From assembly GCF_000264995.1 (NCBI RefSeq), contig NW_006767446.1:262397-326396 (forward strand): a DNA stretch of 64,000 bases. The letters run 5' to 3'. The DNA is from Punctularia strigosozonata HHB-11173 SS5. Its lineage: Eukaryota > Basidiomycota > Agaricomycetes > Corticiales > Punctulariaceae. The translations under genes and the position numbers were made by a program. A model generated the notes under the pieces. The model was given only the letters and a program-made list of their open reading frames with translations, was not told the origin of the DNA and ran no database searches. Positions 45,765 to 58,717 of the stretch are shown here, one piece after another; within the stretch, counting starts at the first letter, position 1, and the number at the start of each line of letters is the position of its first letter.

Positions 45765-46132
45765 TAGTATGTTCGAAACGTAGTGAGAGACCCGAGCAGA
45801 TTGTCCCAGTCGTCGCGACTTTCTAGGATAGATCGGGGAATGCCGGAGGCGTGGAACCGCGGTACCTGTGGGAGTGGCAGTCACCAATAGTCGCAATAAT
45901 GCGTGTAGTCCCCGTAGTAACGTGCCGTTGAAAACAATGTTAGAGTAGTGTGGACTCAAGATCCCGCTACAGATTTAGATTGGAGAATGCGACTTTCGGG
46001 CAAGGAGATTACTTGAGCTTGCTCAGGTAATGAGTACACGTGCGCCCGCCAGACGTGCAGAAAGCGCTTTAGACTCGCATGAACGCTCAGCAGCATGTTA
46101 TGACGCCCCTGGTGCCAGGGTACGCAAACCAC

Positions 46133-46790
46133 TCACGCGCCAATGTGTACGAAAGTTGCCCAGTCGCATGCGTGATAACCTCGTCTCCTGAGCATCCCGG
46201 CTGTCGCGAGTGACATCAGGGGAGTAGAGACCACGACCAATTCGCGATGCACGGGCGGCGAGAGAGTCGTCCGATATACGATGGATGGAGGCCCACGTCT
46301 TATAGAAGCAGGCATAGATCCCAGCATCGGCAAGGCAACCGACCAAGAGCAGACGAATCTTTGCGTCACCTCATCAAGCACGTAGGGAACCAACGTCTCA
46401 ACGATGTACATAGCCGCGAAAGGGAACGCACCACACCAATGCTATCACGCTGCGGAGGCCGGTGAAGAGGAGCGAAGCTCCTAAGTGAATGACTTGATCA
46501 GGCTGTGAAGTGTCGCCCTTGCCTGTCTCGCAGGCGCTGAGGTGCGCGAAGAGCGCTTCCGGAAGGTCCAGCTTCATAAGGTTGTCGATGGTGAGGTCGC
46601 CGTCACCGAGTTTGATTACTCTCCTGAGCAGATCACTGCTGTCCTGGATGCCGTGGCAAGCGATGTGTAGGACCATCACTTGGGGTAAAGAGTTCAGCAC
46701 CTCTGACTTGTACATTGGCGCTTGAGGCGTGTCCTGGCGCCGGATGACGGTCGTAGTCTCCTAGGGCAGTATCTTCAACCCGATGTCCGT
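46133..46790 (-). pseudogene. CHAT-domain protease pseudogene
   Basis: The minus strand encodes recognisable CHAT-domain pieces: LPQVMVLHIACHGIQD with the catalytic histidine, DGDLTIDNLMKLDLPEAL, and AHLSACETGKGDTSQPDQVIHL with the catalytic cysteine, then TGLRSVIALVW, and far downstream DWATFVHIGA before a stop at 46133, the usual family C-terminus. The parts lie in different frames: a frameshift precedes SLPQVMV and others break the region between ALVW and DWATF. The N-terminal TPR region is not identifiable. CHAT proteins are caspase-like proteases, often in multi-copy, NLR-associated arrays in basidiomycetes. Both catalytic residues persist but the gene is broken. Confidence 0.65.
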
Positions 46791-48642
46791 TATTGAACTC
46801 CCGGGCATACCGAGAGATTGCGATACACATAACTTTCTAATCCAAGATCCTCTTCCTGTTCGCCGCCGTTTGTGCCAGTGGGTTGAAATGCTCGAACATG
46901 TTGGGGACCTGCGTCAGCACGCAGAGCACATCTCACAGTCCACCGACTGACCGTGATACGCGATACATGGGATAAAGTCAGCTGAACACTGAAAGGTTTC
47001 GGCCGCCGACACTGGCCCATCGAGCACAAAAGCACGCGGTATTGCCCAGACAGCTGTCGGCCCCCGTTTCATTGGATCTCCGATTCCAGCATCCTGTGGC
47101 CCGCTGGGTACACGGTTGGGCACCGGTACCGTCGCTCACGTCGGCGACGCTGAGTAAAGCAAAAGGGTCACTGAGTGCGACTATTTCGTGCAAGTAAACA
47201 TCATATGCCGAAATCATATGCCGCTGGTTCGTGATCTTGTGGTCGTCGGAGTGGTTCTGAGTTCGAGGTACGGTGCTGGGGCTTTCGCGGAGCTGATTCG
47301 GGACCACCACACATGCCCAGTTCATGAAGACCTTGATGCATGTGGTGGCGGCGGTATGTAGATTGTATGTATAACCTGCTCTAGCATCGGTATAATCCCG
47401 GGGCCCGCAACGTCAATGAGGCGATGAATTACTTCGTACCAGCTTATTCATGGTTACCCGCCTATGCATGATCAGAGGGTCATGGTTGACAGAGTAACGA
47501 AGAGATTTGGGAAGGCCTACTTCCGTCGGTGGTGAAAGCCCCGATGTTTGTGGCAAGGTGCACGCAGGATGCGAGTCTGTGAGAGCAGTCACCCGGTACC
47601 TCTCACCGACTTGGGCGAAGATGGCAATGCATGTACAAACATTCAAGCGCGCGAAGCATCAGTATCACCGCCTCGCCCACAGGCACCACGGCATTTCGAT
47701 GCCCCTAAGTATAGATAGGTGCGCCCGTGTGGCGCATCACCCACTTCGAGGTATAGTGCGGCGCACAGCCTCTACCGAGTCCGGAATTCGGATAGCTTCT
47801 GAAATCCCTCAGACAGTTTACGGGCTTCCAGCGAGCGTCGTCATCTAGAGGTAGCTCGGGTCTACACTACGAAAGGTGCGAAAGGAAGAACGGTCATGTG
47901 AGTCAGTGAAAATGATGACCGCGACGGAAACTGACAAATCACTTCTCGGACGACCCTGACGATGGCTGTAGTTTGTGGCTCCACCTCGACGAGGGTCCGA
48001 GCAGGTCATAAGCTCGGCCGTCGGTACGAGAGCGACTTGTTATCGCAAAGGCGGCGGAAGTCGGCGAATAGCATGTCTGTCGCGTATCAGGAGTCATGGC
48101 GGGCGGAGCGCAAGTCATCCGCGGAGGCAAGGAGAGATCGCAACTCGGTGACCAAGGTGTGCTCCGGTGTCTCATCGGTGTCCCACCCGGCGGTGTGTAC
48201 GACGACGACAGCTTCGGGCACTTAAGATGGATCCCGAACCCCGCGCCGTTCTGCGCGGAGAGAAGCGTACGTCCACTAACTGTCACGACGTTTGCAGTCA
48301 TTCGACGCATACGAAGCTACAGAACTGGATATACAGATCAGATAGCTATTCACCAGGGTAGAAGCGCACGGGAGCCCACTCACACAGAAAAGCATACAAG
48401 AATGCAAGATAAAGCGCAGCAAGTGTTGAAAGCGTCTAAGCATACAGAGCAGTGTAGACAAGTCGTTATATGACTCAGAAAGCGATGGATGACGTGGTTA
48501 TGGAACAGACAGCAACGGATGAGCAAGGGCGGAAAGCATGAAAACAATCGATCTAGGTTTATTTGGCCGAGGTCGTAACGGAAGCGCTATTTGACCGTGA
48601 GCTTTCCGAAATATATATCGGAGATCGGCCAACGTACGTTGA
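46791..48642. other. Accessory intergenic region, no gene recognised
   Basis: The left part may hold unrecognisable remains of the CHAT gene's upstream exons. Open frames at 47400-48400 have no family resemblance. Confidence 0.4.
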
Positions 48643-49899
48643 CTAACGCCACCTAATTAGAGGTGTAGGGCTCCTCTCTTCCTTGATCCACGTGATGGAA
48701 AGCTGGGAGTGATCGTAAGGTTGGTAGATCGTCTTCAACTGGAACAAGCAAGGCCTGGCAGGCATCTCCCTCATCTCCCTGTCGTCGATGTCCTCCTTTT
48801 TGAGCCTCCTTCTGGGACCTTGAACCTGAGCATCGACGAAAGTATCGCTGGCAGCGCGCCGGAATGTGACCTGTTTGTTCTCCGCTGGGAGGTCGCTGAA
48901 TGCCCTTCGCTTCTTCCCTTGCTCCGTACGCTGGCGCGGCATACGAGCATAGGACGCGAAGCCTCTCAGAAGCGAGTCCAAAAAGGAAGGGAGCCGGTCG
49001 AATGAATCAGGGCAGTAAAGATAGGCAACGTAGACGCGAATAGGCCGCTGCGGCGAGGGCATCCGCGGGATATCGATGACTGGAGGAGCGATTTCATCTT
49101 CGTCGAAGGCGGAGCTGAACTTCAATCTCTCAAAGAACCCCTGACCCAAATCCCAGTGCCAACGCTGAGCTAGGGACGCCCTTTCTACAGGATCTTCCAC
49201 GAAAAGAAACGTAGTCATCCATGGGAGCTTCACGCCGTCCTCCTCTATGATAAAACCACCATCGCCGACTTGGCGATAGATCAGTCCGGCTTGCTGAACC
49301 TTCGCAAGGACTATCAAAGGCCTTCTGAGCTGGCATGTTTTATTTGATTACAAAGAACAGAGTATTGGACGCACCTTCGAATACAGCAGAGCGATCGTAA
49401 TAGGTCGGCACCCTGCCACGTAAAACGTCCGTCATGATTCCTACAACGTGCTTGCCCCGCACAACATGTCCGAGTACGTTGGCAGTCACGTTGAGCCCTC
49501 GAAGTGCGTGATAGGCTCGTGTGATGGTCTCCAGATTTTTGATGCCCAGATCGGTACAAGCCATCCAAAGCTTAACCTCTCGACCTTCCCACAAGCCCTT
49601 CCGGATCTCTGGGTATCGCCCGTCCCAGCCAGTGATCTCAATTTCGTCTTCATCCACCAACGGTGCAAAGATGGGGCAAGACGAACGTCTCGTGATAAGG
49701 TCGCAGTACTCCAGCCGCCAGTAACCATTCTCCCGCAGAAGGTAGGCTCCGGTCCGAGTGAAATCGATAGAATCGAGCATGGTCTGAACGATTTCGACCC
49801 GGAAGATGTGTTCTAGATTGTACGCCGCGTCACCTTCTTCTGGCTCGTGTTGATATATCACTGTGATAACTTGGCCCTTGCTATAGAGCGAGACGCCCC
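48643..49899 (-). CDS. Kinase-like protein of unknown function, 5' end uncertain
   Basis: Two frames join across a short intron near 49330-49380: an upstream part (LYSKGQVITVIYQHEPE to VPTYYDRSAVFEG) and a downstream part (IVLAKVQQAGLIYRQVGDGG to ITWIKEERSPTP, stop at 48643). The order VLGHVVRGKHVVGIM..., YYDRSAVF, KVQQAGLIYRQV, GFIIEEDGVKLPW follows the middle of basidiomycete protein-kinase-like families, where an alpha-helix precedes H-x-D and N-x-L-I. Here the HxD catalytic aspartate and the DFG-type segment are not visible, so it is probably not an active kinase. No convincing start codon or first exon was found; the frame stays open to 50143. It may be truncated or pseudogenic. Confidence 0.42.
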
Positions 49900-52361
49900 T
49901 CTGGTTAGGATCCCCCCTACGCGATTGTCTGAACGAGCGTTGGATACAAGGGGGAGCCCAGAGACGCACCACCCTAAGCCAAAAGGCTGGCCAACCCACT
50001 TTACGACATAATCGTAACCATTCGGTCGCCGAGCGGGAGCCATAGACTCTGAATGCTGTCCGGAAAGGGAATCCAATGGACCCACGACGCACAGGACGGT
50101 CGGGGTACGCGCAGGGACGGACAGCGTGATGTAAGCGTGACACATGCCTGACGAGCGCCTAAGCGTGGTAATTTGCACGGCTTTCGCCCCGGACGCGCCC
50201 CGACGCGACTTGACCTGCACCATCCTCCAAATTCAAAGCATATTGGAGCATTCCGTTCTACTGGGCTATGCAATATCCTGATAACGGGACTCTCGGGTGT
50301 TTTGGCCACAATGGTCCGCAAAGCATCGGGCATCAATCGCGAATGCGCATCACTGGACTTGCATAGTCGTACGCCATTGCACGTATTTGCTCACTGACAG
50401 GCACCCACAATATCATCGTGCGTAACACTGGAACACGTGTAGGGCGGGGATCGCGCTAGATATGTGGACCGACCTGTATAACCCATTTCCATAGGCGGCA
50501 TATCATCTTTGGAGGGTGCCCCTCGCCACGGCCCCTACAACTGGACACCTCCGCTCTGTACCTTTGGAACAGCACCGTGAGTCTTCCGAGGACTAGCCAG
50601 CATAACATGCTGCAATGCAAACAAACACCCCGTTAAAAGGAAAATGAGGCATGTGGTGATCTCTATCCTCGTCCGGTTTTCTCTAATTTTCTCGCTTCGA
50701 ATCAATGTGCGCCATAGTCCCCGCCGAATGCAATGGGCACGCAGGTTCTGGATATTTTATGGTTGCTCCTTGTTCCTCTCCATGCATCGGCCTTCTTTGT
50801 CCCAAGAAGCAGCTGGTCAAGGCGGACGCTAAAGGGCCATGCCTCGTCTGCGGCTTACGCCGTCCTTAAACGCCTTTATGCTATTCCGTTGAGTACGATA
50901 CCGCTACCTTCACCATGTTATATCACTCAGTACCGTACACCAGGCTACGATCAACGACCCGATTTATTTAATAGATTTCCGCCCTCATTATCTGGTACCC
51001 GGCGGCATATCGTCGCCTGCGCCAAGATAATGATGCACGACGCCATGCACCTCTGTTATTTACCGTTTTCGACGATTATTACTTCATTACAACAAGCAAG
51101 CTACTACAGGACGGACCTGAAGCCTGAGGTCCCCATGATACCTCCGTCGAGCCGCCGAAACCTTGCGACTGGATTAACCATCGCCCATGTCTCAGTATAT
51201 TCCCGGAAGAGGCCTACTCACCCTTCTAATTTCTTCGTGAGCTTCCCAACGAATCTCTTCTCCCCACGACTGACAATTCAATAACCAGGCTCATGTGCTA
51301 CCGCCTTCCTAACCTGTCCATTCACAATGCCTACGTGTAGCGATCTCCTCGGACGATCATGCAGGACAGCTACTTCAACGCGCTTTCTTTGCGATTGGCC
51401 CCTGGTGCATTCCGCAGTACGAAGGTTGCAATACTCGCCAGTCAGGACACGGAACGTTGTCCGTTGTATGTTATTCCATTGTGCGCGATTTTGTTTCATC
51501 CACTGCATTGCTGTACGGACTCAGATCCTAGTCACCTATTGTATCATGTTCATTGCGCTCTAGTAGCATACCCACCGCATAGATCCCTACTCGCTGTATA
51601 GTCTGACTCAATCCTAATCTTATCTTGATCCGTTGCATGAAACATGTTTCCGAATCGCGTTGCTTTAGCTAGCGGGAAGCATGACGAACAAGAGAGGCAC
51701 AGCTGCTGCGATAGTTCGATGCAGGCATATGCTACATTGGCCGCGACGCTATATATGCGGAGTCCGGTATAACGGGTTTAGAAACACGCGGCACGACATG
51801 GAGTATATTGCTATATCAGCAGATACAACGCAATCACCCTGTCATCAACCATATGTAGATGCTGGCAATGAGTTCAATCAACAGGATTTTGGTCCGTCCG
51901 GTCCGAACTGTGGAGTACTTATCCCCAATCAAATGCCTAAATCTGTAAAGTGTTGGGGAGTCAGACCGCGGACGCACATTGCTTGCTCTTCGGGAGACTG
52001 CATGTATGGAATAAGTCACTCGAGCTCACCGTTTCGCCTTGATATTGGGTTTCGCCGAGGAAGAAGAAGAAGGTTCTCACGGTCAGAAACCCTATCATAA
52101 TCGGAAAGTGATGCTATCACTGCGCTAAAGGCCCGTTCCATGGACGGCTCTGGCTCTCCTCTCATCCTCCTCGTTCAATCTACTCGTCGGAGAAGGCCGT
52201 ACCTCCTCCAGTGACCAACAGTGGCTCAACTTCTCACTGGATCCCTGGATCGTCCGCCATCCCGACAGATGGGATAGGCCTGTGACTGTCGGCCCTCACG
52301 CGCGTCCCTTCCCACCTGCACACCGGAAGACATAACGGCGGGCTCTTAGTCTCACGAACGG
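49900..52361. other. Intergenic, no gene recognised
   Basis: About 2.4 kb; parts around 50880-51100 and 51480-51800 are AT-rich. The left end may include undetected 5' exons of the kinase-like gene. No other support. Confidence 0.4.
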
Positions 52362-54502
52362 ATGTTGCGCTCCATGTCCACCCCAGCACCCCAAGATGAG
52401 CTCACGACGACCGCCTTGCGCGCCCTCAAGACAGTATCCGCCACCAGCAAGGCGCACTTTCTGCTCGAAACCGCGCTGGCTTTGATCAACCAGGGGCAGT
52501 GAGTGCGGTCGCGTGCGGATGGCAGTGCGAATGCGGTCTGACGGAAGGTTGCAGATACGGAGCCGAGGTGGAGAACTATCTAGAGGTCTATCTACGCACG
52601 CCGGGCCTTACCAACGATGAGCTCGTGCGTGCCCTGCTAGCGAGGGCGAAGGCCCGACGAACAGCCGGAGAGGGCCTCCTGAGCAAAGCTGAGCAAGGCG
52701 CGTGGGAACAGCACTATGCGCAGTAATGGGCTAGTCTAATGGATTGCATAGACCTCCTCACTGTTTCCAAGTTGGACCCTTCGAACAAAGAAATTCGACG
52801 ATTCGTTCGAAGCGAGCAGCTGGTAAGCCGGTCACTGGTCATCGTGTTTCTTCGCAACTTCACGAACCGACGTCTTGCTTAGATACACTTCGCGGACTCA
52901 CCTGCCTCGCATCGTGCACCACCCGAAGTATGGGACCGTATTGCATCGTATATACCTCGCTTCCATCTCCGTACTTGGCTCTTCGTTTCCGCATTCCACC
53001 GTAACATCGCGCTGCGCATCATATTCCACACTGTGGACCTCTATTTCGGTGAAGATCAAGATAACCTCAACCGGTCTCTGGACATCTTCGACCGTGTTAA
53101 GGACGATAAGAGCTTTGCGAACCGCATCAAGGTTTTAAGGTTGCATTGGGCTTGCGAACAAGGCGATATGTTGGACCTGATGATACGTGAGTCGCTATCT
53201 CATGTAGTCGTAGTTGTGAGGCTAATCGTTCATTTTAACAGGAATATTTCGTACGACGCTTCCCGAGTTCAAAGCCCTGCGCTCGTTCGAATGGATTGGC
53301 TATCCCGAGGTCGGAAAGGACTTGGTCCAAGTGCTTCTTGCTTCCCATTCGCACTTGGAAGCCCTCGGCCTCATCGGATGGCATTTCGACGCCGAGGGCG
53401 TCTCCGCTTTCAGCGGACTCCGCAAGTTCACGCTTCGTGCGGAGGACGATGACGGTTGGGCTGATATGGGCGAGATCCGGACGGTCCTCGATGTCAACGA
53501 GCACACCCTGAGGCACCTGTGCTTAGGCGCTTACCTTGCCCGGGACCATTCGTGGGACTCGGCCTTTCAGAGCACCACGATCCAGAACCTCACCCACCTA
53601 GACCTGGTAGACACGAGGATCAGCCACATCGTGCTCGCGCGCATCGCGCACGCTCACAACCTCCAGTCATTAACATTACACGGGACGTTCGAGGAACCGA
53701 GAAGCGCGTCGGTCGTTTTCGGCAGTGACCACCTCATCGAGGGCAGGCACACCTTCCTTCCGCACCTGCAGGCGTTCAGGTTTGTCCTGGTCGGGCACGA
53801 CGACGAGTTCGGCCTCTGGCAGAATGTCGCGCAGTTCATCAAGCATCGGAGGAAACTGCGCCGTCTGGACCTGGGTAACTGTCCCTGGGAGCTCGTGTCG
53901 GAAGTGCTCCCGGGCTTAGTAGGCCTGCGCGTGCTTCGTGTTCGCATCGCGAACCTTACGCAAGTTGTGGTGCAAAATTTAGTGCAACGATTACCCAAGG
54001 AAATGGTCGCCATACACTTGGCTACTGTGGCATGCGACCAGACACTCGTACGCGTTTTGTCACACTCACCATTGGTTCCCGTTGGTCTCACGTTTACGTC
54101 GTTCAGGATCACTACGCTTCTCTCTTTGCCCCGTTTCATACGCTGTCGCTCTTACACCTCCACAAGGCGAACAAGAAGCGCCCCCAGCTGTCGCACATGT
54201 CGGAGAAAGAGTACCACGTCCAGTCGCAGCTCTGGCATACGTGTTTGCAGCAGATCGCAGTTTCGGTTCCCTCTCTCGACTTCGTGGGATGGCACGGCGA
54301 GCATTGGGTGATCGTGCGAGGCACGAGCGCTGGAGAAAAGAGTGAAGAGAGCGAGATCTGCAAGAACGTCGAACTCAAGGAGTTGCCCGCGCGGAAGAGG
54401 CTGGATTGCGGGACAGGTGTGGATCTGGGTAGCGAGGATGCTGCGTGGCTGGAGAGGAAGGACGTGCCGATGGATTACGAGATGCCTGGACTGGAGGCAT
54501 AA
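52362..54502 (+). CDS. F-box/TPR-like protein with leucine-rich region
   Basis: Six exons (52362-52498, 52555-52697, 52752-52822, 52883-53186, 53242-54047, 54107-54502) encode 618 aa. The first 115 residues form a TPR-like helical region (TSKAHFLLETALALINQGQ, YGAEVENYLEVYLRTPGLTN, ELVRALLARAKARRTAGEGLL). An F-box-like segment follows (RAPPEVWDRIASYIPRFHLR, then TWLFVSAFHRNIALRIIFH). The rest has leucine-rich-like repeats (LRHLCLGAYLARD, LTHLDLVDTRISH, LRRLDLGNCPWEL). This matches a conserved Agaricomycete protein type; SCF substrate recruitment is a guess. The second intron must begin at GC rather than GT (CAAG|GCGCGT at 52698) to keep frame, giving KAEQDLLTVSKLDPSN; with a GT donor the protein would end at 52726. 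An ATG five codons into exon 1 could also start translation. Confidence 0.78.
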
Positions 54503-54705
54503 ACAGATCCGTTCTCCATATTGCTTGAGTCTTGTGACGAACTGTGTCCTGTCCCAGCTCAGTAAAACATGAAGCTTCGATGAGCCCTATACATGACTTC
54601 GGTCTAGTTTATTATACATGTAGCCCGCTGAGTAAGGTCGGTCCGCGTGGCCAAAGAGAGATAGTATACAATGTCCACTGCATCGTCACCACTAAACCCC
54701 CCTGC

Positions 54706-56763
54706 TTAATCTGCACCGTTGACCTTCTCGTCCAGCCATCGCGCAACTCCGCTCCCCAGGGCGCTAAGCACGAAGGACCAGTCGAACAAGGCACCGAAGA
54801 CTTGGAACTCCGGAATAGTGGAGAAAACGTTGAAATCCCGCGCCGGTGCGCTTGCTTGCGGTTGAGTTGCCGGAGGTGGGAACGACGTCCGCATCTGCAC
54901 AATTGTCGCGAGGAGGTAGATGCCCTAATCGGCACATCGGCATGGACAATCGACGATGCGAGGCTGCTAGGCGACAGACTCACCATGACCTGAGCCAACA
55001 TAAGCACCATGAAGGATGTGCCCATGCTTCGGATTTGGCTGGCCGATCCCGCCTTGGTGCCGCTCGAGCTAATCATCCGCAGAGTACGCACGACGCCACG
55101 CAGTACCAGCCGGATGCTGCTGATAATCATGAATCCCACGAGGACGAGGCTGATCTGCCGCGAGATCGCAGTCGCAGAGTCCATGCTGATGTTCTTGGTG
55201 AAGGGTAAGACGGAGATTGCCGCGTGGAGAAGGCGGGCAGTGACGTCTGTCGAGGACGAAGACGAGCGCGTGCGGATAGGAAGGAGAACGTTCACAAGGC
55301 ACTAGAGAAGCGGATCAGGGGTGTTGAGTGAGACGGCTGTGTGATGCGTACAGAGATGGTCCGGTAGATACAGTAGATGACGAACGCACGCCCGCCCCAG
55401 CCAAACAGGCGTCCAGTGATCGTGTTGGAGAATGCAGCGTCTACTCGACGTTGTCGTAGCTGATCGAGGTTTCTTGACATTTGATGCTCGAGCGTCTCGA
55501 GCCCTCGCATCTCCATCGTCATTTCTATCATTGTATCGTTCGTTCAGTTCGTGAGAGTTGACACCGAACAAGAACACTAACTGTCATCACCGCGTAGTGT
55601 AGGCACTACGCGAGATAGCCAACTGGATTCCGACTGCGGCTGTAGGATAGACAGCTGTCAGGGAACGCACGCGGGGAGAGTAAATATTGCTCACCTCCTC
55701 CGTCCTGGCTTTATCTGCCCTGCGTTGTGCCAGGTCGTCGCGGATACGTTCCAGAGCACTCGTTGCTGCCTTGACATCCTCCTCAGTCGGAGTATCCCTA
55801 CATCAGCAGTTAGTCAGTATGCAGATAATCCAGTCTCGCGGGACATACCTCTTCACACGGGCAAGCGCGGGGAGGAACGCCCATGCGTTGCTGGTGGCAC
55901 CAAAACCAGACAGTAAGCCAAGGATGACGGTCCCGAGAACAACAAGGCGGGCCAGAGCGGTCGTGAGGAACTCGCTGGTTGAGATACTAAGAGTCTCCGG
56001 GAGGGGGATATAAGAGAGGAGGAAGAGGCAGACAATGACGGGTGTGAAGGCTAAACCGATACGGCTGGGCGTTGGCCGCTTGCGTTGGGCGTCTATCATC
56101 GCAGGATCAGCGGAGGAGCATAGTGCTCGTGATTTAAGCGTACCAGACGAGGAGCGTGTCATTAAAGACAGGCTGAGGGATAGAGGTGCGAAGACCAGGA
56201 TGTTTAGGAGAAGTACGAGGAGAGATATACGCCAGTTGACGAGTCTTGTCCTATTCCAGATTTGAATCAGAGACGAGCCTAATATATCTCGGGTAAACAA
56301 GCATGTGGACATACCTCGCATCCATAAACTCGATCCCTTGCATCATGAGCAAAGCGAACAGCGTGCAGCTCTCAGAAAAGCTGGCAGCAAAACATCCTCG
56401 CGCAAGCTTTGAGTGTAGCGGCCGAGAGCGACTTCCAAGGAACGATCTTGAGTCTCTTGTGGTGGACAAAGGTTGTGGGAGGCTGTCGAGTTCTAAATCG
56501 AGCATGGAGGTGCTGGCCATGGGTGAATGGGCATGTTCCCCCGGCTTCGAGTCCGGCGACTCTGAAGCCATGCCTCGCAGGTCATGCTCTAAGCTTCGTA
56601 GTAGAACATGCCGACATACGAGAAACAGCGGTATCCTGTATCATATTGCGATGATGCCTCGAAGGTCAGCTTGCGCAACCGTTCCACGAATGACGCGACC
56701 GAACCTCAGTGTGAAAGTGAGCAGACTAGTCTGCCAGGCGACTGTTGTCAGCGCTTGAGCCAT
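54706..56763 (-). CDS. Golgi pH regulator (GPHR/ABA-GPCR-like) family membrane protein
   Basis: Eight exons (56763-56705, 56635-56315, 56250-55849, 55797-55695, 55639-55582, 55524-55352, 55301-54984, 54924-54706) encode 550 aa. Family features are visible in order: SFSESCTLFALLMMQGIEF, TRLVNWRISLLVLLLNIL, LARLVVLGTVILGLLSGFGA, the coiled loop LETLEHQMSRNLDQLRQRR, a Ser-rich loop, QISLVLVGFMIISSIRLVLR, and FGALFDWSFVLSALGSGVARW at the end. Known members are anion channels or Golgi acidification factors; in fungi the role is little studied. Nine membrane helices are expected. The first exon is short and was chosen because it joins in frame to LFLVCRHVLLRSLEHDLR. A minor uncertainty is the exact first splice. 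Confidence 0.83.
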
Positions 56764-57033
56764 TATGAGACAATGACAAGTATGCAAGATTGTCGAGCCG
56801 TTGAAGTCGGTGGAAGGTCCGATTGTGAAGGTCACTTCCAAGTCATGGAGAGCAATGCAATGAGCGGGCTGTGCGGGGTGCGGAAGCACGCTTTGATCTC
56901 CGACACTCCGACAAGCCCCTGTTGCAATCTGGCGAAAGTGTCTAATCGGTGATAATCCAAAATTTGTGGATACGGAGTCATCTGTCCTTCATCATTCTCT
57001 CTCCTCCGTCTCTCGTCTCTTTCATTTCTTACG

Positions 57034-58717
57034 ATGGCACCTATAGGAAAGCTTTGGGGACCTCCCGGTCACGCTCTGGCCAAGCGTGTATGTGGTCGGA
57101 CTGGACATTTCGTTGGTTCTGATCGAGACGGGCGTCTGTAGGTGCGAGCAGTTGCCGCGTTCGCTGGCCTCGAGTACGAAACTCCCGAGTATGTTCATTT
57201 CCAAACAAACCTGACGGTACGTACGTTTTGGATGTTTGAAATTGATTGCTTGATCAATCGTGTTGATCCCTGTGATAGCCTGAATTCAAGTCGAAGTTCC
57301 CGTTGGGGAAGATTCCCGCTTGGGAGGGTAACGATGGTGTCTTGCTGTCCGAAACAACTGCGATCGCAAGGTATTGTGAGTATCAGCATGATTACTTGAG
57401 ATCCCTGGCTTTGCCCACACTGCAAGATGAAATATATTCTCTTTCAGTTATCCCTGTCTTAATGATCATGGATCACTATGTCGAGATTTACCCTTCTGAT
57501 CTTCTGTTCCATCCCATTTTTTGCGTGTCTCTCGTGAATGGGTCTGATCATCGATTTCCAGTCGCCTATCTCGCTCCGAACTCTGGCCTGCTCGGCACCG
57601 ACGCCAAGTCCGAGGCTCTCGTGGAGCAATGGGTCTCCCTCGCGGACAAGGAGATTCAGAGCCGCAACGGCCTGATTTTCCAGATCTGCACCGGCAAGAT
57701 CGTGCCCTATAACAAGCCCATCCACACCCACTTCGTCGAGGAGCAGCTCCGCGCGTTCGACGTCGTCGAGAAGCACCTCGCCACCCGCACCTTCCTCGTT
57801 GGCGAGCGGATCACCCTCGCCGACATCACTCTCGCTTCCGCGACCGCCACCGCGATCTACGTCACCCTCGATGCTCCAACGCGCGCCAAATACCCCAACA
57901 CCATTCGCCACCTCGAGACGGTCGCGTACAACCCCAAGCTCGCGTCCACATTCGGCGAGCTGAAGTACGCGGAGAAGGCTATGCAGTACGTGGCCCCGCC
58001 GAAGGAGAAGAAGGAGCCCAAGCCTCAGGCGGAGCCGAAGCCTAAGGCTGAAAAGAAGAAGAAGGAAGCCGAGGAGGAGGAGGAGGATGACGATTTGGTG
58101 CCGAAGGAGGAGCCCAAGGCGAAGAACCCGCTCGACCTCCTCCCCAAATCTTCCTTCAACCTCGAGGACTGGAAGCGCGCTTACTCCAACAAAGACACTC
58201 GCGGCCCCGGCGGTTCGCTTGAGTGGTTCTACGAGCAGTACGCGTCTTCCATCTACATCTACGATCGCCTGAACTGAGCTTATCGCGCTTCCTGCAAAGT
58301 TTCGACCCGGAGGGTTTCTCCATCTGGCGTGTCGACTTCAAGTACAACGAAGAGCTCACCCAGACCTTCATGTCCTCCAACCAGATCGGCGGCTTCTTCA
58401 ACCGCCTCGAGGCGTCCCGCAAGTACCTCTTCGGCTCCATGGGTGTGCTTGGCAAGACGAACGACTCGATCATCACCGGCGTGCTCATCGCTCGCGGGAA
58501 GGACATCAAGCCGGTCGTGGACGTCGCTCCCGACTGGGAGAGCTATGCGTACGCGCCGATCGACCTTTCCGACGCGTCGCAGAAGGCTTTCTTCGAGGGC
58601 GCGTTGGCCTGGGACTTGGAGGTTGACGGTAAGGCGTGGGTCGATGGTAAGAACGTGAGTTTCCTAATCGCTCAGTCGCTCGGGCGCATTACTGATAGAC
58701 GCCGCGCAGTTCAAGTA
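57034..58717 (+). CDS. Elongation factor 1B-gamma, copy 1
   Basis: Six exons (57034-57087, 57142-57216, 57279-57375, 57562-58237, 58300-58654, 58709-58717) encode 421 aa, the normal eEF1Bgamma length. It is the scaffold of the eEF1B complex that recharges eEF1A with GTP during translation. Domains in order are a GST-like N-domain ([50 protein letters not shown]), GST-C ([20 protein letters not shown]), a Lys/Glu-rich linker, and the EF1G domain ([49 protein letters not shown], end FK). The final exon is 9 nt. The N-domain is canonical, so this is probably the ancestral gene. Two further copies follow on the opposite strand. Confidence 0.94.

Noticed and set aside
52362-52726. Separate small 100-aa gene ending at 52726
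   Set aside because: The following exon continues the same TPR-like sequence (LLTVSKLDPSN) with a normal-sized intron if a GC donor is allowed, so one larger gene is more likely.
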